Both the position numbers and the translations under genes were made by a program. The notes beneath the pieces are model-generated. The model worked only from the letters and a program-made list of their open reading frames with translations. It was not told where the DNA came from and searched no databases. Positions 1 through 9,190 of a stretch of 64,000 bases of DNA are shown piece by piece (the stretch's first letter is position 1; every line of letters starts with the position of its first letter). The stretch is taken from assembly GCA_036346205.1 (NCBI GenBank), contig JARFJB010001947.1, positions 691,001-755,000 of the forward strand, given 5' to 3'. The stretch comes from Vesta saturnalis (Eukaryota; Arthropoda; Insecta; Coleoptera; Lampyridae).

Positions 1-1133
1 CAATGTTCTAATCGATACGCTAAAGCTAACAATAAGTACATGGGGGAAAAATTTGATCCCACTTCCGAAAGTGTGTATTTATTGTACTACGACGTAAATA
101 ATTTATATGGAGCCACCATGTCAGAATTTCTACCATTTGGCGATTTTTCTGTTGTTGATGATTTTGAAACTTTAGATTTAATAGACCATCCCGATGATTC
201 GGAAATTGGATATATAGTCGAGTGTGATTTAGACTATCCTATAGAATTACATGAGAGTCACAGTGATCTACCATTGGCACCTGAACATATGGTACCACCT
301 GTATCTGATTCTAAAATGAAAAAATTATTGCTTACATTGTATCCTAAACATAATTATGTAATTCTTTACAGAAATTTGAAAGTATATGTAAAATATGGAT
401 TATAGTTGGTAAAAGTACACCGTGTATTATGTTTTAAACAGTCCCCACGGTTAAAACAATATATCGATTTAAATACCACCATGCGCCAGCAGTCTCAAAA
501 TGAATTTGATAAGAATTTTTATAAATTAATGATTAATAGCGTTTTTGGGAATTTGATAAAAAATGTACGTAAACATAAGGATATACGTTTAGTAGCAAAA
601 TGGGAGGGTCGCTATGGTGCTCGTGATTACATAACAAAACCAAATTTTCATAGTTGTACAATATTTGATAATGATATGCTTATCATTCAAATGAACAAGT
701 TAGAAGTATATTTCAATAAACCTATATATGCAGGATTCAGTGTTTTAGACGTTTCAAAAACTTGTTTATACAATTTTCATTACTGTTACACGCTACCCAA
801 GTTTTATAATAATGCTAAGCTCTTGTACATGGATACGGATAGCCTCATATACGCCTTTTCAGTTCCCGATATCTATGAATGCATTAAAGAGGACATTGAT
901 AAATGCTATACGTCTGATTATAGCTCCACGATATCTTTGCAATTCCATTAGTAAATAAAGAAGTCCCTGGTTTAAAAAAAGATGAAAATCATGGCGCGGT
1001 TATGTTGGAATTTGTAGGACTTCGTGCAAAAATGTATGCTTACATGGTTGATGAAAAAGTTGTAAAAAAATCAAGCGTCAAACAGATTACTACAAATGAT
1101 TATAAACATGTTTTGTTTGAAACGTGTATATAG
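1..1133 (+). pseudogene. Family B DNA polymerase, palm/thumb half (element copy 1)
   Basis: Replicative, protein-primed DNA polymerase of the DNA_pol_B_2 type found in adintovirus/Polinton-like elements. Motif A YYDVNNLYG lies at 85-111, motif B KLMINSVFGNL at 523-555 and motif C YMDTDSLIY at about 825-851, in the usual order. The exonuclease half lies beyond the left window edge. The frame is broken by an in-frame TAG at 403-405, where copy 2 has a lysine codon. A frameshift around 910-935 follows, after which coding-like sequence with the block VNKEVPGLKKDENHGA runs to a stop at 1131-1133. The C-terminal end present in copy 2 (52755-53640) is missing. It is the only + strand gene of the cassette and converges on the integrase. 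Family assignment is secure; the copy is clearly dead. Confidence 0.9.
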
Positions 1134-1336
1134 ACATCCAGTAATTATAGATTATAGAAGTACTTTAGGTTCACTTTATAAGATAATGAAATTTTAAAAA
1201 TAAATGTAATATTTGTATTTAAAAAATAAAATACTATTATTTTTTTGTGCGTTTTATTTCATCAGAGAGCTACATCCTTTTATACAAACTGCATAACTAA
1301 TATAAGTAACTTATTTCACAAATTACAGGTTAAATG
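1134..1336. other. AT-rich intergenic spacer between convergent genes
   Basis: Short spacer between the converging polymerase and integrase genes. It contains AATAAA-like motifs on + (around 1226-1232). A matching stretch exists in copy 2 at about 53640-53830, so it is part of the element and probably held both 3' ends. Confidence 0.5.
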
Positions 1337-2219
1337 TTATAAAACAATATCATCCTTATTGATCCATGATCTTTCATCCAATCCCCACCACTTAACGAAT
1401 AACTTATTATTTTTGGAGCGAAGCACTTTTTCTACTAGATACGCATCGGGATACTTTGTTTTTTGTAATTCATGTTCATAAAACCCTCCCAGTACAGATT
1501 TTCCCTTCATGTCTCCAGCATGTACGTAGTGGGGTTAGTAATGCAAACTTTCATAATCTTAAATAGTTCACTAGACCAATTGGGTGTGTATCCTTTGGCG
1601 AAAATACTTTTAAATTTACGGATTCATAGTATGTCACCCACAGAATATCGATTCCTATAGAATATTTTTATGTGAGTGTAAGCCTCTAGCTTTGTATGAT
1701 TACCGACATCTTTGGGGTTCATTCCAATAGTTCTATGCGTACGATTGTTATAGTACATAGTTGCGGTATCAATTCTATCAATCCATTTGTATTTACCTTG
1801 TAGGTTGAATGACATAGAGCACCCTTAATGGTTCTGATACACGTTCCGCAATTGCAGCCTTCTCTGTGATATAGGTGGAGTAATGATTGACTCCATAACG
1901 ATGCATTAGTTCAGTAAAATGCTCATTCTGCATCTGTCTGCAAATTGGTAGGTTCCCGTCCTTTTTTGAAGATTATTTGCATGGCCTTGGTAACTTCTAG
2001 ACCTGTTTTCGTTTTTAATCCTTTAGTCCATAAGTATTTAGAAAAACAGTCGATAACCACTTATATATACTTATAGCCCTTATTTTGTTTGGAATGTGTG
2101 TTAAATTCAGCCAAATCTGCTTGCTAAAGGTCATCAAAACCTCTAATTAATGTGCGCCTTCGTTTAAAATTTTTTCGTGCAGGTTTATGTAATTTGTTGA
2201 CGAGTTGTAATTTGGACAT
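1337..2219 (-). pseudogene. Retroviral-type (rve) integrase, copy 1
   Basis: DDE integrase that would insert the element DNA into the host chromosome. The likely start is ATG at 2219, beginning MSKLQLVNKLHKPARKNF. The three acidic catalytic positions can be followed: Asp in QADLAEF, Asp in LQTDAE and Glu in KAAIAERV, the last two on either side of the frame breaks. The block YNNRTHRTIGMNPKDV (about 1713-1760) is typical of Polinton-type integrases, and the C-terminal chromodomain-like tail ends with INKDDIVL and a stop at 1337-1339. Several in-frame stops (after FDDL, YKYI and TDAE) and frameshifts inactivate it. Copy 2 has the same gene at 53834-54700. Family assignment is strong. Confidence 0.85.
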
Positions 2220-2271
2220 GGTACTAATTTATCCACAATTTCTTTAAGTAGATATAGTTTTTGCTCCAACA

Positions 2272-2509
2272 CTAGTTAAGCGTCAGAGTTTCCTTTAAAA
2301 GCTTTCTGAACTCCTTATAGACAAAAATCAAAATATCCTTTACTGTTGATAAATAGTATAGCTTAGTGATGGCATCTTGAGGATCTATGTGGCTGGCCAC
2401 CTCTCCTATTCTTGATATCAAATTGATTATCATCAATCAGTTTAAACTGAGTGGTTAATTTCTTGAAATGATACTGGACATGTGAACGTCCAAATTTGTC
2501 AAGGGTCAT
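2272..2509 (-). pseudogene. Short conserved element protein (about 80 aa), frameshifted
   Basis: Small frame between the integrase and the DUF8207-like gene. It starts with ATG at 2509 and contains TTQFKLIDDNQFDIKNRR, then after one frameshift near 2400 continues with IDPQDAITKLY and a basic tail that stops at 2272-2274. Small proteins with an FDLKN/IKNRR plus P-DA-TK-Y pattern are common in arthropod Polinton-like elements. I infer a minor structural or fibre-like role only from that neighbourhood. Copy 2 keeps only a piece (about 54762-54855). The reading frame is convincing; the function is not known to me. Confidence 0.55.
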
Positions 2510-2512
2510 TTT

Positions 2513-3659
2513 AGTTATATGTCGACATCAATGCATTCTCATTTACAATGTTTAAAAAACGGCTGTTTGATTTTTCAATGTACCCATCCTCATACAGTTC
2601 TTCTGTAATTGATTTTATGTCATTCACGACACCTGTATTCCCTGCCAATTTTTCTGCCCACTATACCTTTAGATCACGAATTAGTTCATGTACATCATTC
2701 CAATATTTATATTCAATCGGCCTGTTTGTTAATTTCTTAAATAACATAGCTCCACATCCCTTGGTCGTGGGTGATGATGATGATGATAGTAAGGATTTGA
2801 TTATTTGCGTATACCATTTGCTGCGACTCCCTCGAATTTGCCCACCTACGTCATAATCTCGCCTTACAACATTAGTAGCTTCTAAAATACTTCTATAATC
2901 TTTTCTATCTTTTGAATTTACTAGATTTAAATTGGGTTGATTCATAATAAGCAGATCATATAAATCCGGAGTCCCTTTATACGTGACACTTTTAATAATC
3001 ATATCGTTTCCTTTAATTGTAACGGGAGTATTACCAATTGTCCATTTGTCAGTTTTGGTATCATAGTGGACTCCATAAGTATGATCAATAACACCTTCAA
3101 GACCCCTCATGATACGTTCAAAGTATATACGAGGTAGTTCATGATACTGCTCGAGAAGTTCTTCTGAGATGGGTTCATTACGGGTAGTAGAATCATCTGT
3201 GGCACTAAGAGGTTCTTCTTCTTCCTCAATATTAATCTCTCCTACAACACATGTATCTAAGAAAGATGGCGTACGAAGACCTAGAGGGGGATTTGTTTGA
3301 AAAAACGAAAGCTGAGCTAGTGGGCTAGTAGCACCCTTTCTTGAATCACCTAATGGAGTGAAGCCTGGAGTCCGTTGAACTTGAGCTAGCGGGCTAGTGG
3401 GGGTAGTAGCGTGCTTTCTCGGAAACATGAATAGGGATGGTTTTGTGGGTTTAACGCCAATGGGCTACTTTTTAGGTGTTTTTTTATCTGGATTGATTTT
3501 ATCTATTATTTCAGTTAGAGGTTTTATTAGGGGTTTATAAGTACTTTCAAATGTTCTTTCATTTTCAATGCGAGTAGTTTTAATACTGTTACACTTCTGC
3601 TGTATTACTTTACGAGCCTAAATAATTTTTTTCTTTAATATCATTTCCTTGTTATCCAT
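2513..3659 (-). pseudogene. DUF8207-like element protein, copy 1
   Basis: Uncharacterised protein usual in arthropod Polinton/adintovirus-like elements. The start is ATG at 3659. The N-terminal third is lysine-rich and probably helical or coiled coil, the middle is low complexity (Pro/Ser/Thr with the repeat SPLAQ), and the C-terminal part carries the conserved block GLEGVIDHTYGVHYD, then TPDLYDLLIMNQP and DYRSILEATNVVRRDYD (residues about 110-215 of the longest open piece, 2661-3428). In-frame stops occur near 3620 and 3465, and a TAG at 2661-2663 cuts off a further 50 residues that still look coding. It lies just downstream of the ATPase on the same strand, across a palindrome-bearing spacer. 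The molecular role is unknown; a capsid-associated role is a guess from context. Confidence 0.75.
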
Positions 3660-3830
3660 TGTAGTAAAGCGAGTTTGCTCAGCAGATACCGGTTTACCTC
3701 GAACAGATAGCTGTTTACACAAACAGATAGCTGTTAATACCTAAACAGATCAGTACCTACTAAACTACTGCAAGCCGTTTAAGGTATTATATATTCATCA
3801 AATCTTTTCCTATAGCGACCATTATTAACT
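3660..3830 (-). promoter_or_regulatory. Palindrome-bearing spacer upstream of the DUF8207-like gene
   Basis: Spacer between the ATPase stop and the DUF8207-like start. It carries two copies of the interrupted palindrome AACAGATAGCTGTT (3702-3715 and 3722-3735) and a TATA-like stretch on the - strand around 3781-3795 (reverse of GGTATTATATATTC), about 130 bp before the start codon. In copy 2 the same spacer is tandemly repeated three times. I infer a promoter or operator-like control region; no binding protein is known. Confidence 0.5.
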
Positions 3831-4394
3831 TCAGAATCCTTGTTTTTGACCATGAAACCAAACGGATCTACCCAGCATCTTGAACACACGTCCCAAAATA
3901 ATTTCATGCTTATGGTGGGACTTAAATTCATCTTGCTCAAATAATATAATTAGATTCGCATTGTCACGAATTAATTGCTTTGGAATTTTACTGTAAGTTT
4001 GACCCAAATAGAAACAGTCAATATCGTTATGCCTACCCATAGAAAAATATGCCCTTATGTTATTTTGATTGTCACAAGCGATATTATCGAAGATTAAAAT
4101 AGAGTTTGATTTTGCACAATTAGGCTCAATCACATCTTGATTATCATTGAAGGTAAAGTAACCTATATCCCTCATTGGAAGTAAGATTTCCTGTAAAAGT
4201 TTGTACTTGCTTTGATTCAATGACTTAGAGTCATTTTTCTCGGTAATCAGACTGATAATTGCGTTTGTTTTACCACAATTGGAGGGGCCACATATAATAC
4301 CACGTATACTATTAAGAAGTAAATCACAATGTTTTGAAGTAATAGACTTTTCATCAGTCATGATTTTGAATTGAGAGTTTTTGTTTTTGAGCAA
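3831..4394 (-). CDS. A32/FtsK-like genome packaging ATPase, copy 1
   Basis: P-loop ATPase that would drive DNA into preformed capsids. The 187-residue frame is open. Walker A is GPSNCGKT at residues 36-43; Walker B is SILIFDN at residues 98-104; a conserved block FYLGQTYSKIPKQLIRDN follows, with the polar Gln-Thr typical of the A32-like family. The C-terminus appears shortened: copy 2 (56090-56245) retains a segment between the last strand and the final tail that is lost here, and relatives are usually somewhat longer. It sits directly after the major capsid gene on the same strand, as usual in Polintons and adintoviruses. The frame is open but internally deleted, so activity is doubtful. Confidence 0.85.
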   Translation of the reverse strand: MLKNKNSQFKIMTDEKSITSKHCDLLLNSIRGIICGPSNCGKTNAIISLITEKNDSKSLNQSKYKLLQEILLPMRDIGYFTFNDNQDVIEPNCAKSNSILIFDNIACDNQNNIRAYFSMGRHNDIDCFYLGQTYSKIPKQLIRDNANLIILFEQDEFKSHHKHEIILGRVFKMLGRSVWFHGQKQGF

Positions 4395-4477
4395 CTACTT
4401 TCATCGTTAGTGGATGAAATAAAACTAAAAGCATAATTACAACATTTTTATTTATATACTAGGCTATATTACAATAA

Positions 4478-5682
4478 CTATAACTTTTTCACTTCCCCAA
4501 TGAGTAGGCTGTACTGCACAATAGCGTCATGGAGAATAAGACCATAGACAACAATTCCATTATCGAAAGGTGTTAGAGATTCCATTTCCAATTTGATGTC
4601 TACTGTTGAGTTTTTTAAGGATTCATTTTGTTTAGAGCAGTCCATTACAAGTACTGGCCATGACTTGAATTCGGAATAGTTGAATAATGCATCTTTATCG
4701 TCTTCACCATAGTAATCACATCGAAATTTCAAAAAATTGTGATAGGCAGGTGTATATTGGTTAGCACTGAAGTTCAAATACATTGCTTCATATGGATAAT
4801 ACTCAGAATTCAGATGTACTTTAAGATTTCTGATGTTAATGTGATCAAAATTTCCGGCCCTTGCTGACTTTGTATACCTTTTACCTTGTTGGAATGCAAT
4901 AATTATCCAACGTGGTTTTTCCAGTTGCGTTGATGTTTTTATTGGCCATATGTCTGAGGTTGCCTGTTTTAAAGAAGGTAATTCATATAACTCCCATTGA
5001 CGAAGTATAATTTTTATTGATTCCTTGAAACAAGTTAAGCTTCGCAGCATCACTAAGTGTTAAGTGTGGTACTTTCTATTGAATTTTATTTAAGGTTATT
5101 GCGGCATCAACTTCACCATAGTAACAGTTTGTATCGCTTCTAGATCGAACTAAAACTAACTCTTGGCGCATATTCACGATTACCTGACGATAACCTTCCA
5201 TTATTCCAAAGATCTGGTTCAATGGTATGCATACTGTAAAAGATTTTTCTCCATTTTGCTCATCTAATTCTACTTGTAATGGTTCTTCATTCTTTGGTGA
5301 CCATTCCAAATGACTTAGTGCTTTGCTTTTGCTTGCCGTATAAGAAATATATCCCTTAAGCGTAAATGTTATACCTGGATTTCTGCAAACAGCCACTCTC
5401 TGACCACCTAACTCATAACGAATTTCTTCGAAAAGAAAGTTCGGGAAATTGTTGGTCAAGCTGCATGTTTTTCTTTCATCTTCTTTTTTGAGCTCAAGTT
5501 TACCTTCTATGTAAAGAAAACTATCACATGTAGCCGTAATTATCTTGACTTAGAATTAAGATGCGTATTTCTTCGGAAGGTCCATATTTAGAAGATCCAA
5601 ATGGAGGATAAGTGTGAATATATGATTTAATTATAGTATCATCAAAATATACGTTTTGAAAGACGTTTAACGATTCTGACAT
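4478..5682 (-). pseudogene. Double jelly-roll major capsid protein, copy 1
   Basis: Hexon-like major capsid protein of the Polinton/adintovirus type, the main shell component. It starts at ATG 5682 with MSESLNVFQNVYFDD. A frameshift near 5530 follows; the next open piece (5076-5459) has the characteristic LFEEIRYELGGQRV, and the last piece (4478-5053) contains RYTKSARAGNFDHINIRN and PYEAMYLNFSANQY. A TAG about 5076 replaces a probable tryptophan, and a further shift lies near 5000. Pieces are in the right order and total roughly 400 residues. Neighbours are the ATPase downstream and the minor capsid gene upstream. Identification is by recognised family pattern, not by a search. Confidence 0.8.
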
Positions 5683-5763
5683 TGTGGTTGAGAACTTTTA
5701 AACCAATTGACCAATTGACTTTTACATGAATTTTTGAAAGATGGAATTGGTCCTGGATTAATA

Positions 5764-6345
5764 CTCAGACCCATGTTCTTTTAGTTCTAAGCGTACTGTG
5801 AATGGTTCACTTTCACCAAAGTCTATTAATTCACCATTTTGATTAGTCAAATTAAACGTTATATTACTAATAATGGCAGTGTTCACTTCTATATATTGAG
5901 TATTGCTTGGAGTTTTATCTAGACGAAAACCTGGTGGAACTTAAACATCAATCCCATATAATACATTAGCAGGTTTCCCGTTTCGAAGATCCCTTTATAA
6001 TGTTGCACGTGTAGATTAGTGGGTTTAAGTATTTGGGTGTCTAACGAAGATGTAGGTAAAGTATTTGGTTCTAATATTTTAGACAAACCCTAGCATGCGC
6101 CCAATGCAATTTCTTTAGTAAAATTGATTTCGAATGAACTGTTTATCTCACATTTAAGTGTATTGTTGTTTGCTCTAATGGTAAACTTTTCTGTGGGTAT
6201 TTTAGATTTTAGATAATCGCTAATTTCATCTAACTCGTATGCATCGTGTGGAATATTAATCACTTGCAAATGAGATGGATTTGTTGTAAAATAAAATCTA
6301 TCGTTGCCTGTATAAATGTTTCCAATGCTGTTGCAGCCGTAAAAT
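5764..6345 (-). pseudogene. Minor capsid (penton-like, single jelly-roll) protein, copy 1
   Basis: Vertex protein homolog. Visible family blocks are LQVINIPHDAYELDEISDYL near the N-terminus, FTIRANNNTLKCEINSSF, FTKEIALGA, and at the other end FGESEPFTVRLELKEHGSEY just before the stop near 5764. A TAG after GAC (6090-6092) and at least one frameshift around 5930-6000 break it. The N-terminus is not a normal start: it is joined by deletion to the tail of the upstream protease frame, so an uninterrupted 110-residue frame (6090-6422) spans the junction. The order protease, minor capsid, major capsid, ATPase on one strand matches adintovirus-like elements. Confidence 0.7.
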
Positions 6346-7273
6346 CTTAAACTTAAAATATTAAACTCTTGACCTTGGTTGTGATTATAATATATTTTAC
6401 ACTCCCGCAAGTAGTTAATCACTTCGATTGGTGGTCGAAAATTACCGAAACTATCTTAATACCATACCTTTTTATCACGCTTTTTGTAACAAACCCAATG
6501 CGTACCTGGTCCTCTTCGGCTATCCAAGTTAATAATTTCAGAATCATATTTCCGTGGTAATTTAGGCATTCTATCTCTCATAAAAATATCCCTAAAGTAG
6601 GGTACATCTTTGGTGTATTTCTTTAAATCAATATCCGTTAACGGTCTTTCGGGTAATCTATTCAGTTTTTTGGAAACGGTCTTAAGTATAATGCACCATC
6701 ACCAGATTTGTTTGGTTTTAGATACAGTTACTCTAGGAAGTTTAATGTTTTTCCTTCCTCCTAAACTTTTTACCACACGTTTTGCCGTTGAAAGCGCTGA
6801 CTTTATTGTGTCTGTGAAATTTCCGTTAGGTTTAATTTGTTTAGCTATTGTTTTTCATAAATGCAATAAATTTCCGCCATTGCATTTTTTCTTCTTCTTC
6901 AGATTAGATCGACGTTTACACCCCATTCCTAATTTTCTCTTTGCTTTCATGGCGGTACTGACTTCTAAAGCTACAGTTCCTTCACCTAATGTTGCGTCTG
7001 ATGATATAAAGCGTGCCCGAGCTTTTTTTGTAAAATTTTGTCCGCTTTATGTATACTATCTGAATCTCTTTGATCTCTGTAACTGATATCGTGAAGTTTG
7101 CACTGAGCATCTAATTGATTAATACCGGGGTCACCGCGTGCGTGTCGTTTTTCTAACTTTGTACCAGGACCGCAATACTGCTAACCAGGTAAATGAAATT
7201 CAAACGGAAGTTTATTGAGTAGATCAATCACTATACCACCACCACCTGTACCCTTTCGCTTCTTAACTAACAT
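6346..7273 (-). pseudogene. PLA2-domain capsid protein fused to adenain-type cysteine protease, copy 1
   Basis: One long decayed gene starting at ATG 7273. The N-terminal part is a parvovirus VP1-type phospholipase A2: calcium loop QYCGPGT (about 7163-7180) and catalytic His-Asp in CKLHDISY (about 7079-7103). Such domains help virions breach endosomal membranes. A lysine-rich middle follows, then an adenovirus-type protease: catalytic His in GPGTHWVCYKK and the downstream DSFGNFRPP block, where the residue before the Asp is now a stop. The C-terminal Cys-Gly-His segment expected after QEFN is missing, so the protease lacks its nucleophile. A stop also lies at 7181-7183 in the PLA2 loop, with a frameshift near 7025 and more stops in the linker. 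Linkage of both domains in one gene is known for arthropod elements of this group. Confidence 0.75.
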
Positions 7274-7435
7274 TGTTTAACTGGATGGATAGAACGGGTA
7301 TTTATACCTAAATTGAGAAAAACAAATCATAGTTATTTTTTATTCAGTAAATGCTATACATTAGATAAGCAGGATGATAATACAGTATTTCCATTAAACA
7401 TACAGTATTATGTGAATTAATATTATACTTAGCAT

Positions 7436-8302
7436 TTATAACATCATCAATGCCTTTATAAATGTCATCATCACCACCACGGAATTAATTCTCACGAAAA
7501 CGTTGTAGTCAACAACCTGTTGTATGAACTTTTCATAAAAACACACCAGATTGTAAGATTCAAGAAATTCCAATCTATAGCTTATTATATCCTTTAAATT
7601 GAATAGTTCTTCTATACTATGTGAATTGAATGTGCAAGAACAACAGTTGTAGTTTTCTATCACAACGGTTTTCAAAATTATGTCATCTCCTTTAATCACT
7701 TCCCAATTGTAATAAATACCAAGATTGCTGGATAGAGATTCATAATGTTGATCATAGATTATATCTTCTTCTTCGTTTACATTTGACCAGTCAATTTTAT
7801 TTTCAATTTCTTGGGATCGGAAAAATTGTAATTCTGCATATGAATGCCATCTTAGAAGCTCATTCCATTCTTTCATATCCAACACTACATTATCGCTTTG
7901 ATCATAGTTAGCACACCCCATGCGCACTACTAGTGTAAGCTTGAGGTGCGTACTGTATCCAATTTCCATATGTTTTGCATGATGAGTATCGTTTGATAGT
8001 TTATAGTAAATACAATCGATTAAGTATTCATTAGCTGCTTGTTTATACACTTCAGATAAATCATGTGGCTGCCTGTCAGTGTTAGAAGAATAAGCTTCAT
8101 CATGTTTCTCTTCTTTTCTACTTCTATTGCCACCATCACTATTTCGATAGCACGAACAACACAAGGTAAAATTGTTATTCATATTGTTACTGCGACTATG
8201 TGGGGTATCCATATATAACGGTGAACTTCTGAGTTTGGATCGTTCCAGAAATGGTGTTACTGCTGCCTGCATTATAACGACTGTACTTGCTACCAGTTGC
8301 AC
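7436..8302 (-). CDS. Open 288-aa accessory protein of unknown function
   Basis: Uninterrupted 288-residue frame in an otherwise ruined element. No family is recognised with confidence. Visible features: a hydrophobic N-terminal patch, a Cys cluster LCCSCYRNSD and a basic/acidic stretch, then two weakly similar modules, SDNVVLDMKEWNELLRW (about residues 135-151) and SIEELFNLKDIISYRLEFLE (about 227-246), plus a CCSC motif between them. It lies upstream of the PLA2/protease gene on the same strand. A fragment of the same gene persists in copy 3 (about 22560-22800), showing that it belongs to the element. A DNA-binding or host-interaction role would be a guess. Confidence 0.6.
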   Translation of the reverse strand: MQLVASTVVIMQAAVTPFLERSKLRSSPLYMDTPHSRSNNMNNNFTLCCSCYRNSDGGNRSRKEEKHDEAYSSNTDRQPHDLSEVYKQAANEYLIDCIYYKLSNDTHHAKHMEIGYSTHLKLTLVVRMGCANYDQSDNVVLDMKEWNELLRWHSYAELQFFRSQEIENKIDWSNVNEEEDIIYDQHYESLSSNLGIYYNWEVIKGDDIILKTVVIENYNCCSCTFNSHSIEELFNLKDIISYRLEFLESYNLVCFYEKFIQQVVDYNVFVRINSVVVMMTFIKALMML

Positions 8303-8368
8303 TAGGACTAAACGCTGTTTAAGAAATCATTTTGGTTAAATCATGTGAGTGGGGTTGTGGCACTACTA

Positions 8369-8674
8369 TTAAAAACAAAATGTTATGTTTGTTGTTTTCC
8401 CGACTGCACCCAAACTACTGATGAAGACATCCCTCGTGTTTAGCTGCGTTTTAAATCCTTCCATTCGATTTTCTTCTTTCAAATACTCATAAAAGCGTTG
8501 AGGTAATATACATTTAAAGTCATCCGTTTCCATCACTATACATTCACTATACTTAGTATTAATTACTGCCACATTAATCACTTTATACCTTTTTGATATC
8601 TTGATGTCACATGCACTTTTAAAAAGTTTGCAATGGATGCTTTGGTTTAACCCTGCTAATTCCATGTCTAACAA
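8369..8674 (-). CDS. Small (about 100 aa) accessory protein, possibly OB-fold
   Basis: Open 101-residue frame; a second Met at residue 4 could be the true start. It has the pattern YKVINVAVINTKYSECIVME followed by DDFKCILPQRFYEYLKEE, which resembles short proteins in arthropod Polinton-like elements that look like single OB-fold, single-stranded-DNA-binding proteins (inference). It is the first gene of the - strand block, next to the terminal sequence. It ends in GKTTNITFCF, close to the usual C-terminal pattern of that group. Confidence 0.45.
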   Translation of the reverse strand: MLDMELAGLNQSIHCKLFKSACDIKISKRYKVINVAVINTKYSECIVMETDDFKCILPQRFYEYLKEENRMEGFKTQLNTRDVFISSLGAVGKTTNITFCF

Positions 8675-8819
8675 TTACAAGTTGCTAACTGACTGATATC
8701 AACACACCTCGCGTGGTTTATATCACAAAAATGTGTCCTTGACTTAAGTACCTATGACAACATGTTTAAACTTGTTAAATACACACCTACTTTTAGTTTA
8801 GTAAATTATTTCACCTTGA

Positions 8820-9190
8820 TTTTAGTCAATATAAGCACCATTTGACCTTGGCCTGATTTTTAGCACAGACAACTCGCATTCTTCTTGTTTCCATGAATTG
8901 ATTCTATTTTTATGCTTCTAAGAAATGTCATACGATACTCCCACAGGTCAATAATCTTTGACCTTCACCACTCTATTTTTAGACTTCTAAGAATTGTAAT
9001 ATGAGGATGACATTGCAATTTCTATTTTTAGCTTTTGACCTTGACATACAAATTTCCCGCCAAAACGTTTGACCGCAGAGTGACCTTGTAATATGATGAG
9101 GATGGTGACATTGAAATTTCTATTTTTAACGAACTCCAAAAATTTAAATTTCCCGCCAAAAGTTTGACCTTGAAGAGATCCAAAAATAAA
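8820..9190. repeat. Right terminal-type array of copy 1
   Basis: Noncoding end of the element. It is built from short recurring blocks: TTTCCATGAATTGATTCTAT near 8889, TTCTAAGAATTGTAATATGA near 8985, and TTTCCCGCCAAAA twice (9051 and 9147), interleaved with TTTGACCTTGA-type motifs. The same succession appears inverted at 17461-17680 and directly at 22080-22216 and 22805-22960. The outer edge and any target duplication are not resolved. Confidence 0.6.

Noticed and set aside
6610..7086. 158-codon + frame opposite the PLA2/protease gene
   Set aside because: Antisense shadow; the - strand shows recognisable PLA2 and protease motifs.
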